Below are positions 8,575 to 16,985 of a DNA stretch of 64,000 bases, in pieces. The stretch is from Methanolinea sp. UBA277. Lineage in GTDB: Archaea; Halobacteriota; Methanomicrobia; Methanomicrobiales; Methanospirillaceae. The stretch covers positions 2,358-66,357 of the forward strand of contig DANP01000028.1 in NCBI GenBank assembly GCA_002499905.1, in the 5' to 3' direction. The notes under the pieces are model-generated. The model saw only the letters and a list, made by a program, of their open reading frames with translations, was not told where the DNA came from and ran no database searches. The position numbers were made by a program, and so were the translations under genes. Every line of letters starts with the position of its first letter. The stretch's first letter is position 1.

Positions 8575-9990
8575 TCACCCCAGAGGCGAGAAGAGTCGGG
8601 AGACCGATTCCTTGGCCTTGATCCACCGGGACCGGTTCCGGTAGCTCTCAACCGTGATCTCGGTGCACTTCGGGAGGTCGTCCAGAAACGCCTGTTTCAG
8701 CTGCCCGCCGTATTCCGGATCATAGAAGAACGAGCTGGCCTCAAAGTTCAGCCGAAAACTCCTGATATCGAAATTGGCACTCCCCACCGCGGCGGCAATC
8801 CCGTCCACTACGATGGTCTTGGCATGGATGAACCCGTTGTCATAGGTGTAGGCTTTAACCCCCGAATCAAGGAGATCCCCGATGAAGGAGAGTGTCGACC
8901 AGAACACGAACGGGTGATCGGGCTTGCAGGGGATCATGATGCGCACATCTACCCCGGAGAGGGCTGCAATCCTGAGAGCATCGGAGATACTTTCGTCCGG
9001 GATAAAGTAGGGGGTCTGGATATAGAGCGATTCTTGTGCGGTCAGGATCAGCTTCACGTACCCTTCCTTGATCTGGCTCCAGCGTGCGTCGGGGCCGCTC
9101 GCGACAGTCTGGAGCGGGCAGCTTCCCGCACCGGGAGTCTCCGGGAAGTAGACCGGGTCATACGCGAGCTTCTCTCCGGAGGCATAGTTCCAGTCCATGA
9201 AGAACCGAACTTGCAGCCCCGTCGCACCGGTTCCCTCAATTTTTATTGCTGCATCCCGCCAGTAGCCGAGCGGTCCCTTCCCCAGGTACTCCACCCCGAT
9301 GTTGTAGCCGCCGATATAGCCGGTCTTTCCGTCAATCACCGCCAGCTTCCGGTGATTCCGGTAATTCAGGGTGAAGATCCGCGGGAAGAATACGGCATGT
9401 TTCCCGCCGGCCTGTTCAAACTCCTTCAGTTTCTTCTTTTTCACCTTCATACCCAGGGCATCGGCGAGGAGCCGGACCTCGACCCCCTCCCGCGCCTTCT
9501 CCGTGAGGAGCTGGATGAGCTCCTGGGAGAGCGCGTCATCCCGGATGATATAGTATTCAAGGTGAATGTGGTGCCGGGCTGCCCGGATGGCATCAAAGAG
9601 GGATGCGAACTTGGCCGTGCCGTCGGTGAAAATGGTGAGGGTGTTGTCGGCGGTCATGAACGCCCGGTTGCTCTCGAGGAACATCCGGACGATGCTTAAG
9701 AACCGCTCGTAGGTTGTATCTCTTGCGACGCGCTCCAGCTCCGAGCGCTGCGAAACAACAATATCCCGGAGACGCTGGTCATCTTCCGCTTTCATGGAGA
9801 AGATGCGCCGTTTCGTCCAGTCCTGGCCGAGGAATAGATAAAGAAATAGTCCGAGCCCCGGCAGGAGGAGGAGGACCAGGATCCACCCGACGGTCGAAGT
9901 GGGGTTGCGCCTCTGGTCAAAGATGATGGCAAAGACCAGGACGATCTGGATCAGGAAGAAGATTTCGAGGAGTGAGAGGCTGAAAGACAT
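8575..9990 (-). CDS. cls: cardiolipin synthase-type phospholipase D
   Basis: The 471-residue protein has two N-terminal membrane helices (FSLSLLEIFFLIQIVLVFAI and VGWILVLLLLPGLGLFLYLF) followed by two phospholipase-D domains with HKD motifs: HRKLAVID near residue 213 and HAKTIVVD near residue 392. This is the bacterial-type cardiolipin synthase layout and length. In archaea such enzymes join archaetidylglycerol-type lipids into glycerol-bridged dimers, a role shown for a methanogen homologue. It is a single gene reading away from the membrane-protein gene at 7705. Confidence 0.92.
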   Translation of the reverse strand: MSFSLSLLEIFFLIQIVLVFAIIFDQRRNPTSTVGWILVLLLLPGLGLFLYLFLGQDWTKRRIFSMKAEDDQRLRDIVVSQRSELERVARDTTYERFLSIVRMFLESNRAFMTADNTLTIFTDGTAKFASLFDAIRAARHHIHLEYYIIRDDALSQELIQLLTEKAREGVEVRLLADALGMKVKKKKLKEFEQAGGKHAVFFPRIFTLNYRNHRKLAVIDGKTGYIGGYNIGVEYLGKGPLGYWRDAAIKIEGTGATGLQVRFFMDWNYASGEKLAYDPVYFPETPGAGSCPLQTVASGPDARWSQIKEGYVKLILTAQESLYIQTPYFIPDESISDALRIAALSGVDVRIMIPCKPDHPFVFWSTLSFIGDLLDSGVKAYTYDNGFIHAKTIVVDGIAAAVGSANFDIRSFRLNFEASSFFYDPEYGGQLKQAFLDDLPKCTEITVESYRNRSRWIKAKESVSRLFSPLG

Positions 9991-10196
9991 ACCGCTGCAC
10001 CTGTATGCCGTTGTTGGATGCCGGGGGTAATTAACGGTTCCCGGTGATCCGGGGGTCCGGGACTGTTTCCGGTATAGAAGCCACCCCGATGAATCACAGA
10101 ATTACTTGGAAGGGTCACCGGATTCAATTATTGCGAAGAAAGTCACCGAAGATCCGATATTCCGGCTTTCCATGAAACCCGGCTCCCGAAAAAAGG

Positions 10197-10610
10197 TTAG
10201 AGGCACTCTGAAAATCCTGCCCGGACCTCATCGTCCAGGGCAAGGAGGATGGCCTTCCGGAACAGGATCTCGGGGGCCTCGTCACACATCACGCCGGATG
10301 CATCCGGGAACCGCCGGTGGATATGCCCGGGGGGACGGCACCGGGAGGCATGGCAGTACTCCTCCCCCTGGGCGGCATAGGTGAGGAGGGGGCCTATCGG
10401 GATGCCGTTGAGGAGTACGGTGTTTTCAGGCATGCCGGTATCACCCGGAATGAGTTCGTCCCTGAAGTCAAGATCCATCCCCTCCTCGTCAAAGGCCGGG
10501 ATGAGCAGCTCCAGCAGGTCGGAAAAGGACCTCCCGGTATCGGAACAGGTGATGCAGGGGGCCTCCTGGTCGACGGTATGCCGCCAGAGTACGGAGAGGG
10601 TCCTCTTCAT
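10197..10610 (-). CDS. DUF2703-family protein
   Basis: A 137-residue protein with CITC near the N-terminus (after LWRHTVDQEAP), the NTVLLNGIPI strand in the middle, an EEYCHASRC cysteine pair and CDEAPEILFRKAILLAL at the end. These features match my memory of DUF2703, a family of small cysteine-containing proteins of unknown function in methanogens and anaerobic bacteria, possibly metal binding. It ends the minus-strand run that starts with the DUF2150 gene, separated by 41 bases from its neighbour. Confidence 0.7.
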   Translation of the reverse strand: MKRTLSVLWRHTVDQEAPCITCSDTGRSFSDLLELLIPAFDEEGMDLDFRDELIPGDTGMPENTVLLNGIPIGPLLTYAAQGEEYCHASRCRPPGHIHRRFPDASGVMCDEAPEILFRKAILLALDDEVRAGFSECL

Positions 10611-10651
10611 GGTCCGGTACAGAATGAATGAGTCAAACCAGATAAGTGATT

Positions 10652-11104
10652 CTACCGCTCAATCCGGTCGATGTGCCCGACCGCCGCCTCTTCGAGGACG
10701 GTCTTCCCCTTCTGTGCGGCGATGTCCCTGATGGCCTCGAGCACGTGGACCGACTCTTCCAGAAAGCTGAGCACGTCTGCCGGATAGATATCGATACCGT
10801 ATTCGTCCTGCAGGAATTCGGAGATCTGGCGGTGATTGAGCCCGTTCTCACGGAGCTCGATGATCTCGCGGGCAAACTTCTTCTCCGGGCAGCCGCACTG
10901 CGGGGCATCCCGGCAGGAACAGCGGAGAAAGGAATTGAAAAAAGCGAGGATCTGTTCCCGGAGGATAGTGTCCAGGCGATCGATATTCAGACGGGAGGAG
11001 ATAGCATCGAGGGTGGCACCGTGAAAGGCGAGGTCGGGGATCCGGTACCCGACAGCCCGCTCGATCTTCCGGGCGTGCCGGAAGCGTGCCCTCCCCGCGA
11101 TCAC
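10652..11104 (-). CDS. conserved archaeal Cys-cluster protein, unknown
   Basis: The frame is open back to 11182, but the GTG at 11104 overlaps the stop of the upstream DUF2150 gene (GTGA) and has GGGAG upstream, so this is the likely start. The 150-residue product has a cysteine group CSCRDAPQCGC around residue 65 and a C-terminal helical region (EIIELRENGLNHRQISEFL, then DVLSFLEESVHVLEAI). It resembles the C-terminal domain of some archaeal superfamily II helicase-like proteins as I remember them, but the helicase part is absent. Function unknown. Confidence 0.7.
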   Translation of the reverse strand: MIAGRARFRHARKIERAVGYRIPDLAFHGATLDAISSRLNIDRLDTILREQILAFFNSFLRCSCRDAPQCGCPEKKFAREIIELRENGLNHRQISEFLQDEYGIDIYPADVLSFLEESVHVLEAIRDIAAQKGKTVLEEAAVGHIDRIER

Positions 11105-11739
11105 GACCCTTCTCCCGCCTCCTCGTCGAAGTTCTTGAGCGAGGTCATAGCCTCGCTCATGCTCTCGATCTCGATGAGCCACTCGTCGAAGAGGCCGGGA
11201 TGCTCGAGATCCTCCTTGAGGTACTTGCCACAGCAGGACGCCCCGCCAATGACGTTTGCCCCGATTTCGGCAGCAATGCCCATGGCCGCTTCAAGATCTG
11301 TCTCGGCGGTCTTCTTCCCTTCCTTGATCAGGCTCTTCATATCGGTGGAGTATCCGCCCTCGATGAAGCGCTTGCAGCCCGCAAAGAGGACCAGCATGGA
11401 GAGCTGGAGGGACTCGATGTACTCTTCGAGATCATTGGCAGGGGCCTCGCCCATCACGATACACTCGACGGCATTGAGCTTCTCGAGGGCCTCTTCCGGG
11501 GTATATCTCCCGTTCTGGTAGAGCCTGATGATCTTCAGAACCTCGATGGTGATGTCCATGGAAAAGTTGTAGAGCGTGGTGTATCCGTCCGGCATATCCT
11601 CGGAGTCGGGGGCGACCTCAAACGAGCACTCCCGGAGCGTGCTGATCCAGTTGTCCCAGCGCTCCTGGTTATAGAAGATATAGAATAATTTGAGCGGTTC
11701 TTCCTCTTTGCCCGCTTTTCCTTTCTTTTTCGCCATCAT
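11101..11739 (-). CDS. DUF2150-family archaeal protein
   Basis: A 212-residue acidic, helical protein starting with a Lys-rich tail, then LFYIFYNQERWDNWISTL, which is the characteristic opening of DUF2150, a euryarchaeal family without known function. No signal peptide or membrane segment; it ends in an acidic FDEEAGEGS. It is the first gene of a minus-strand unit and overlaps the next gene by 4 bases. GAGGT lies just ahead of the paired ATG codons at 11739 and 11736. Confidence 0.75.
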   Translation of the reverse strand: MMAKKKGKAGKEEEPLKLFYIFYNQERWDNWISTLRECSFEVAPDSEDMPDGYTTLYNFSMDITIEVLKIIRLYQNGRYTPEEALEKLNAVECIVMGEAPANDLEEYIESLQLSMLVLFAGCKRFIEGGYSTDMKSLIKEGKKTAETDLEAAMGIAAEIGANVIGGASCCGKYLKEDLEHPGLFDEWLIEIESMSEAMTSLKNFDEEAGEGS

Positions 11740-11810
11740 TACCTCATGGATTCTTAAATCTTAAAGATTTTTGGTTTTCATCCCGAACGGAGCCCGCAGA
11801 ATCGTTAATT

Positions 11811-11818
11811 TTATATAC
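11811..11818 (+). promoter_or_regulatory. TATA-like box of the K+ channel gene
   Basis: TTATATAC lies in the AT-rich divergent gap between the DUF2150 gene and the channel gene, about 66 bases ahead of the ATG at 11884. It is the best TATA candidate for the plus-strand gene; the leader would be about 40 bases. Confidence 0.4.
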
Positions 11819-11883
11819 TGCGTGATAAGCGGATACAAAAGGATTTTTCTATCGGGGCATAATCTCTGCCTTTAAGGATTCAT

Positions 11884-12723
11884 ATGGCTACTGAACAAGA
11901 ATCAACACAGCTGGATCTCGGATATGAAATATTCATTGCTCTTATCTCGATCCTGTCCGTCTTCAACATGTTCCTGGTCGTTATTCCCGGCGTAAAACCG
12001 GATGCCGTACATGTCGTGAGCACGGTGAATGCGTTCCTGACTCTCCTCTTCCTGTTCGACTTCGGGCTCCGCTTCTCTGGTGCGGAATCGCGATCATTCT
12101 ACTTTTTCCACGATTACGGATGGGCTGACCTGCTGGCCTGTGCCCCCATCCTGCGGTTTCTCCGCGTATTCCGGATCGTCAAGGCCTACCGCCTCGTCCA
12201 TAAATACGGAGCGCGGAATCTTCTCGACTTTCTTTTCCGGAACCGGGCAGAATCGGCGCTGTATATCCTGGTATTCGCCGTGATCATGATCATACAAACA
12301 GGGTCGTTTCTTGTCCTGCTGGCAGAGGGATCCTCCCCTGACGCAAATATCAGGTCGTCCAGTGATGCCATGTGGTGGGTCTATGTCACCATCACCACAG
12401 TCGGCTATGGTGACCGCTACCCGGTAACCGATGCAGGAAGGTTGATCGGGATGATGGTCATGACCGCCGGCGTCGGTGTGTTTGCCACCTTTGCCGGGTA
12501 TATCGGCAATAAGCTCCTGACTCCGAAAGATATCGAAGAAGAGGCAGCCACACTCCCTTCGGTCCCGGAAAACCCTGCTGCCTCCTGCCTTGCGGAACTT
12601 AAGCAGTATATCGAAGAGCGTGAGAACATCGATGCAGAGATCACGGCGAGGTTGCAGAAACTTGATGGCCTTTTGGCACAGGTGGGGGTAAACCAGCAGG
12701 GAACGGGTGGACAGCCGGGATGA
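11884..12723 (+). CDS. voltage-gated potassium channel
   Basis: A 279-residue six-helix channel: S1 FIALISILSVFNMFLVVI, S3, an S4-like segment with regularly spaced Arg (RFLRVFRIVKAYRLVHKYG), a pore with the selectivity filter TVGYGDRYP, and S6 (GMMVMTAGVGVFATFAGYIG). A cytoplasmic helix with coiled-coil character (ELKQYIEERENIDAEITARLQ) closes the protein and may tetramerise it. This matches the archaeal KvAP/ion_trans family. It is a single gene. Confidence 0.92.
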   Translation: MATEQESTQLDLGYEIFIALISILSVFNMFLVVIPGVKPDAVHVVSTVNAFLTLLFLFDFGLRFSGAESRSFYFFHDYGWADLLACAPILRFLRVFRIVKAYRLVHKYGARNLLDFLFRNRAESALYILVFAVIMIIQTGSFLVLLAEGSSPDANIRSSSDAMWWVYVTITTVGYGDRYPVTDAGRLIGMMVMTAGVGVFATFAGYIGNKLLTPKDIEEEAATLPSVPENPAASCLAELKQYIEERENIDAEITARLQKLDGLLAQVGVNQQGTGGQPG

Positions 12724-12820
12724 ACCCTTTCATCCCGCATCCCCTGGTATTTTGTCCGAGGTGAAGAGAGATCCAGAGCCTGACACGGATTCCGTGGTTC
12801 AGAGGGGATAAAAGCGGTGA

Positions 12821-12829
12821 TTTTTAATA
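12821..12829 (+). promoter_or_regulatory. TATA-like box of the CLC gene
   Basis: TTTTTAATA lies 34 bases ahead of the ATG at 12863 and a clear AGGAGAG ribosome site follows at about 12851. The position fits an archaeal promoter with a very short leader. Confidence 0.45.
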
Positions 12830-12862
12830 GTCACCTGCTTTTCATTCTGATAGGAGAGATCA

Positions 12863-14155
12863 ATGCAGGAGCCTCCGGCCGGTCCCCCGGTACAACTACC
12901 GGATAATTCCCTGAACAGCCGGGAGTTCTACCTCCTTCTCCTCTTTGTTTCCGTGATCGGGGTCCTTGGCGCCCTCATCATGGTGGTCTTCTTCATCCTG
13001 CAGGATTATTTCACCCTCCTGCTCTGGGGTGAAATTCCCGTCAATTCTCTGTCACCGGTCTTCTCTCCCTGGATCCTTGTCATCTGTATCGTTGGGGGGC
13101 TTGGTGTGGGAGCAATACGGCACTATTTTCACAGTGAGATCACCATCATGGCCGAAGACCTCATCGAGTTTGACAGAACAGGACGGTTCGGCCTGAAGAG
13201 GGGAATCGAGCTCTTCCTGCGGGGACTGGTCTCGCTGGTCTGCGGCGCCCCGCTTGGTCCGGAAGCCCCGCTGACGGTCTCCACCGGTGCAGCGGGGACC
13301 GCAATTGCCGAGAAAGCCCGGATGCCACCACCGGTGGTTACCCTCTCTTCCCTGGCCGGCATCAGCGGGTTCTTCGGTGCATTCCTGACCTCACCGTTTG
13401 CCGGGGCGCTCATCTTCATCGAGACCACCCTTGAGAAGGGTATCATGTCCTGGAAAGCAGTGCTCCCCTCCATTGTGGCAGCTACAACAGGATTTGCCGC
13501 ATATTTCCTGCTCTCGGGTGCATTCATTGCGGGTTTCTACACCCTCCCGCCGTATGAGGGATTCCGGGATATCGATCTGCTCTATGCGGTCGTTCTCGGG
13601 ATATTCGGCGGGGCATCCGGCATCCTGTTCATTCTGATCTACCAGAAGGTGCGGGGAATCTTTGAGCCTCTGGAGCACCGGCCGATCATCCTGGGCCTGA
13701 TCGGGGGGCTCGGCCTCGGTATTGCCGGGATTTTCCTTCCCCTGACCCTGTTCATGGGCAGCGACCAGCTCCAAATCCTCATCGACCATTATCTTGAGGT
13801 CAGCCTCCTCCTCCTCATTCTCCTCGCTGTGGTAAAAATCCTGCTGATGGCCTTTTGTTTCTCCACCGGCTTTGCCGGGGGATACATTTTCCCGTCCTTC
13901 TTTATCGGGGGAACACTCGGCATCCTGGTGTTCCGGCTTTTTCCCTTCATCCCGCTTGCAGTATGCCTGGTTTGCGTTATTGCCGGGGTCAGTGTCTCGC
14001 TGCTCCGGAGCCCTATTGCAATTGCCCTGATTATCGCGATTGTTTTTCAACAAGAGCTCATCCCGGCAATGGCGATTTCACTGGTGGTCGGATTTATCGT
14101 CAGTTACCGGTTCTCGCTCCCGTATACGAGGAAGGGAACGGGGAAGACCGGATGA
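12863..14155 (+). CDS. CLC-family chloride channel or transporter
   Basis: A 430-residue protein with about ten to eleven membrane helices. CLC landmarks: GAPLGPEAPLTVSTGA for the G(K/R)EGP region, which keeps the gating Glu but reads PEAP; AFLTSPFAGALIFIE; and FAGGYIFPSFFIGG for the GxFxP anion site. No cytoplasmic CBS domains. Whether it is a channel or a Cl-/H+ exchanger cannot be settled by eye. It lies alone downstream of the K+ channel gene; both may serve ion balance. Confidence 0.88.
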   Translation: MQEPPAGPPVQLPDNSLNSREFYLLLLFVSVIGVLGALIMVVFFILQDYFTLLLWGEIPVNSLSPVFSPWILVICIVGGLGVGAIRHYFHSEITIMAEDLIEFDRTGRFGLKRGIELFLRGLVSLVCGAPLGPEAPLTVSTGAAGTAIAEKARMPPPVVTLSSLAGISGFFGAFLTSPFAGALIFIETTLEKGIMSWKAVLPSIVAATTGFAAYFLLSGAFIAGFYTLPPYEGFRDIDLLYAVVLGIFGGASGILFILIYQKVRGIFEPLEHRPIILGLIGGLGLGIAGIFLPLTLFMGSDQLQILIDHYLEVSLLLLILLAVVKILLMAFCFSTGFAGGYIFPSFFIGGTLGILVFRLFPFIPLAVCLVCVIAGVSVSLLRSPIAIALIIAIVFQQELIPAMAISLVVGFIVSYRFSLPYTRKGTGKTG

Positions 14156-14159
14156 GAGG

Positions 14160-14177
14160 GTCCTGCCCGGGCAGGAC
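14160..14177. other. perfect 18-bp palindrome after CLC gene
   Basis: GTCCTGCCCGGGCAGGAC is a perfect palindrome starting five bases after the CLC stop codon. It may be a terminator stem or a protein site. No poly-T follows. Confidence 0.5.
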
Positions 14178-14413
14178 CGCGATATCGCAGCAGCGTCCAA
14201 TGGTGAATTGAACTCGTGGTGGAACACCCTGCAGTGCAGCACGGCATATCAGGGAGGAGACGGATGCTGAGAGAGCCGATGGGAGGTGACAGGTTCTGTC
14301 TGCTTCTGAAAACATCACGAAATCCTCCGTACAGGATGATGTATCCAACCTGCACTGGTTTTTAGAAGAATGCCATGCCATTGCTGTACATGGGGTGGAG
14401 TGGGAGCACGGAC

Positions 14414-15592
14414 GTGGTCATGGTCAGGTACGGGGAGCTCTTCCTGAAGAGCGAGCCGGTGAAAAGGCAGTTTATCCAGCACCTCCAGCGGAATATCGGG
14501 AAAGCCCTCGAATCGGAAGGGCTCTCTCACCGGTTTGAGCTCCACCGGGGCAGGATCCTCATCCACGGGGATGAACCCGGTAAAATCGCCGATATCGTCA
14601 GCAGGATCTTCGGAATCGTCGATGTAGCGGTCTGCACCCTGACAGAGAGCACCATTCAGGACGTCTCCCGGGTGGCCGTGGAGCAGGCCGCCCCCCGCCT
14701 CTCGGACGGCGGCAGGTTTGCTGTCCGGGCACGGCGGCAGGGGGTGGAGGGGATCACCAGCCAGGAGATCGGGGCGCAGGTAGGTGCGGCCATCCTCGAT
14801 GCCTTTCCGAAGGCAACCGTCGATCTCACCCGCCCGGAGTACGAGATCTTTGTCGAGATGCGGGAGTACGGATCCCTCGTGTATGACTGCCCGATCCCGG
14901 CCCCGGGAGGGCTCCCCTGGGGAACCCAGGGGCGGGCCCTCTCCCTCCTCTCGGCAGGCATCGACTCCCCGGTCGCCACCTGGCTGATGATGAAGCGGGG
15001 CTGCGAGATGGCCTCCCTCCACATCGACGGCGGCAGGTTTGCAGGAGGAGATGTGCTCACCCGGGCACTGGCCCACCATGCCACGCTCTCCACGTGGTGC
15101 CGGGGCTTTCCTATGGAGCTCCTGGTGGCCGATGCCGAACCATTCTACGAGGCCCTGGTCAGCAGGCCGCCGGCGCGGTTCCGGTGCGTGCTCTGCAAGC
15201 GGTTCATGCTCAGGCTCGGGAGCCTTCTCGTCCGCGACCGCCACTTCGCGGTCCTGGTTACCGGAGACAGCCTCGGCCAGGTGGCCTCCCAGACCCTCGC
15301 CAACATCACCACCATCTCCGATGCGGCGACCGTCCCGCTGGTCCGTCCGCTGATCGCGTTTGACAAGAATGAGACGGTAGCAATCGCCCGGAAGATCGGG
15401 ACTTTTCACCCGGAACCAGCCGATCTCGGCTGCCATGCCGTACCGCGGATGCCGGCCACCGCTGCCGGTGCGGATGAGATCCGCGAGGCAGAGGAGCGGC
15501 TCGGGATGAACGAGCTGGTCGAAGCGGCGCTGGAGCGGATACAGGTGAAGACCGCGCTCAACGGGCAGATCCTTGACGATCAGGATTCCTGA
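14414..15592 (+). CDS. thiI: tRNA 4-thiouridine synthase ThiI
   Basis: The protein opens VRYGELFLKSEPVKRQF, the start of the ferredoxin-like/THUMP region, and carries a PP-loop ATP pyrophosphatase motif LSAGIDSPVATWLM and the later CVLCKRFML cysteine pair. ThiI activates U8 of tRNA with ATP and inserts sulfur. No rhodanese domain is present, as in methanogen forms that use sulfide through the CxxC. The frame reaches back to 14375; GTG 14414 has GGAG 7 bases ahead and ATG 14420 is next, so I start at 14414. The 3' end overlaps the convergent NERD-CAP gene by 13 bases inside a tandem repeat. Confidence 0.9.
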   Translation: MVMVRYGELFLKSEPVKRQFIQHLQRNIGKALESEGLSHRFELHRGRILIHGDEPGKIADIVSRIFGIVDVAVCTLTESTIQDVSRVAVEQAAPRLSDGGRFAVRARRQGVEGITSQEIGAQVGAAILDAFPKATVDLTRPEYEIFVEMREYGSLVYDCPIPAPGGLPWGTQGRALSLLSAGIDSPVATWLMMKRGCEMASLHIDGGRFAGGDVLTRALAHHATLSTWCRGFPMELLVADAEPFYEALVSRPPARFRCVLCKRFMLRLGSLLVRDRHFAVLVTGDSLGQVASQTLANITTISDAATVPLVRPLIAFDKNETVAIARKIGTFHPEPADLGCHAVPRMPATAAGADEIREAEERLGMNELVEAALERIQVKTALNGQILDDQDS

Positions 15593-16872
15593 ACCGTTGC
15601 ATTCTCCTGAACCGTTGCATTCTCCTGAACCGTGGCATTCTCTTCCACGGCTGCCGGAGCGATATCCGTCTCCGGAAGGTCCAGGATCCCGATAAAGGAG
15701 CAGTAGCCCTGCGTGCAGGCGATCGAACCTCCGGAATAGGGAGCGAGGAGACGGTTCCGGTTGCCCTCGTCGGACACCCAGGCATCAACGGCATGCTGCT
15801 CGATGCCGTAGGTATAGCCGTTCCACTGGCCGTAGGCAGTCTCAACAACCGTGCGGTTCGCCGGGATGCCGAACTGCTCCTTTATAGTCCGTGCCGACGA
15901 CCCGGTCTCGGGATTGGTATAGTCAAGGTAGCGGAACGCGGCCATGTCTGCGGATCGGGAGAGGGCAAGGCCGAACGCACGCTCGTCATAGGGGACCGGC
16001 GCCAGTCCCTGGGCGATCCGGACCCGGTTCAGGTAGACCATGGCGTCCTGGGCATCGGCCGGCCCGCTGTTGGATTTGATCAGGTCCCGTCCGCTTTCCT
16101 GCACCAGCCCGGAGAGGAGGGCCCCAACCCCGGAGAAGGTGCTCATGACCGCCACCCTGGCGCCCGGTACCAGGTACATCAGGGCCAGGACGCCGATGAG
16201 CAGCAGGATGATGGCAAGGGCAGCAACCGCACCCCGGCTCAGCCGGAAGCCCTTCGGTGCGCTCACCGGGCGGGAGGAAACCGGCCGGCCGCTCTCGAAC
16301 TGGTACTCCTCGAGGTGGAGCCCCTCTACGATGGCGTCCATGTCCTGCAGCCGGAGGGTATACCCGGAATCCAGGAACCGCATCTTCCCAAGGAGGGTGT
16401 CCGCGGTGACGATCCGGAACCACTTCACGCGCCGGAAATCGATCTGGCCTTCCGGGTAGGAGCTCCCCGTGCAGAAGTAGAGCCAGGAACTCATCTTCCG
16501 CAGGTTGTTATCCCTGATGTGGGAGATATGTTCCCGGTAGATGGGGATGAGACGGTCAATGAAGTCCTGGCGCTGGTTTTTTGCCTGGAGAAAGAGGTTC
16601 GGTAGCTGGATGGGCCCGTCACCGGTGATGACTTCCCACCCGCCGTTCTCGATGCCATGGATCTCGCCCGAGAAGGCCTTGAGCTCGAGGATGAGCGGGC
16701 CGCTCCGGGTGAGAAGGACGCAGTCCAGCTGGCCGTTTGCCACCAGGACATTGGTCAGCACGTAGACCGGTTCTTTCTGGAATTCCCGGGAGATGATGCG
16801 GACAATCTCCCTGATCTGGCGGTATTCGTGCTCATACCGTATCTTCTCCCCTCGAAAGAACCGGATACCCAT
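15580..16872 (-). CDS. NERD nuclease-like, membrane-anchored CAP-domain fusion
   Basis: The first 120 residues match a NERD domain, with VLVANGQLDCVLLTRSGPL followed by LELKAFSG holding the PD-(D/E)XK-like D...ExK residues. A membrane helix (AVAALAIILLLIGVLALMYL) lies near residue 225. The C-terminal part is a CAP/SCP-like domain (VYLNRVRIAQGLAPVPYDERA, SADMA, then WVSDEGNRNRLL) in an outward position. The tail is three copies of NATVQE. GAGG 8 bases before ATG 16872 marks the start; the frame is open to 16917. NERD inside and CAP outside suggests a link between DNA or signalling and the cell surface, but the job is unknown. Confidence 0.8.
   Translation of the reverse strand: MGIRFFRGEKIRYEHEYRQIREIVRIISREFQKEPVYVLTNVLVANGQLDCVLLTRSGPLILELKAFSGEIHGIENGGWEVITGDGPIQLPNLFLQAKNQRQDFIDRLIPIYREHISHIRDNNLRKMSSWLYFCTGSSYPEGQIDFRRVKWFRIVTADTLLGKMRFLDSGYTLRLQDMDAIVEGLHLEEYQFESGRPVSSRPVSAPKGFRLSRGAVAALAIILLLIGVLALMYLVPGARVAVMSTFSGVGALLSGLVQESGRDLIKSNSGPADAQDAMVYLNRVRIAQGLAPVPYDERAFGLALSRSADMAAFRYLDYTNPETGSSARTIKEQFGIPANRTVVETAYGQWNGYTYGIEQHAVDAWVSDEGNRNRLLAPYSGGSIACTQGYCSFIGILDLPETDIAPAAVEENATVQENATVQENATVQES
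15587..15640. repeat. 18-bp tandem repeat, three units
   Basis: Three head-to-tail copies of TCCTGAACCGTTGCATTC (the third has one base changed) at 15587-15604, 15605-15622 and 15623-15640. Read on the minus strand they encode the NATVQE repeats at the end of the NERD-CAP protein; on the plus strand the first copy supplies the thiI stop codon. Such an array can expand or shrink by slippage. Confidence 0.9.
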
Positions 16873-16985
16873 CAGAGAAACCTCACGCTCACCCGCATAC
16901 CTGGTGGTATGCTTCATGTTAGGTCTTATTTTTGATTAAACTAACCGGTATGTATCAAAATCCCCGGGGAGAATCAGGAGGGAGC

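Noticed and set aside
8554..9699. 381-codon plus-strand frame antisense to cls
   Set aside because: The minus strand carries two perfect HKD motifs; the plus frame has no family features.
14315..15436. 373-codon minus-strand frame antisense to thiI
   Set aside because: Its translation is low-complexity and charged without any motif, and thiI on the plus strand has clear family motifs. High-GC coding regions often leave long open antisense frames.
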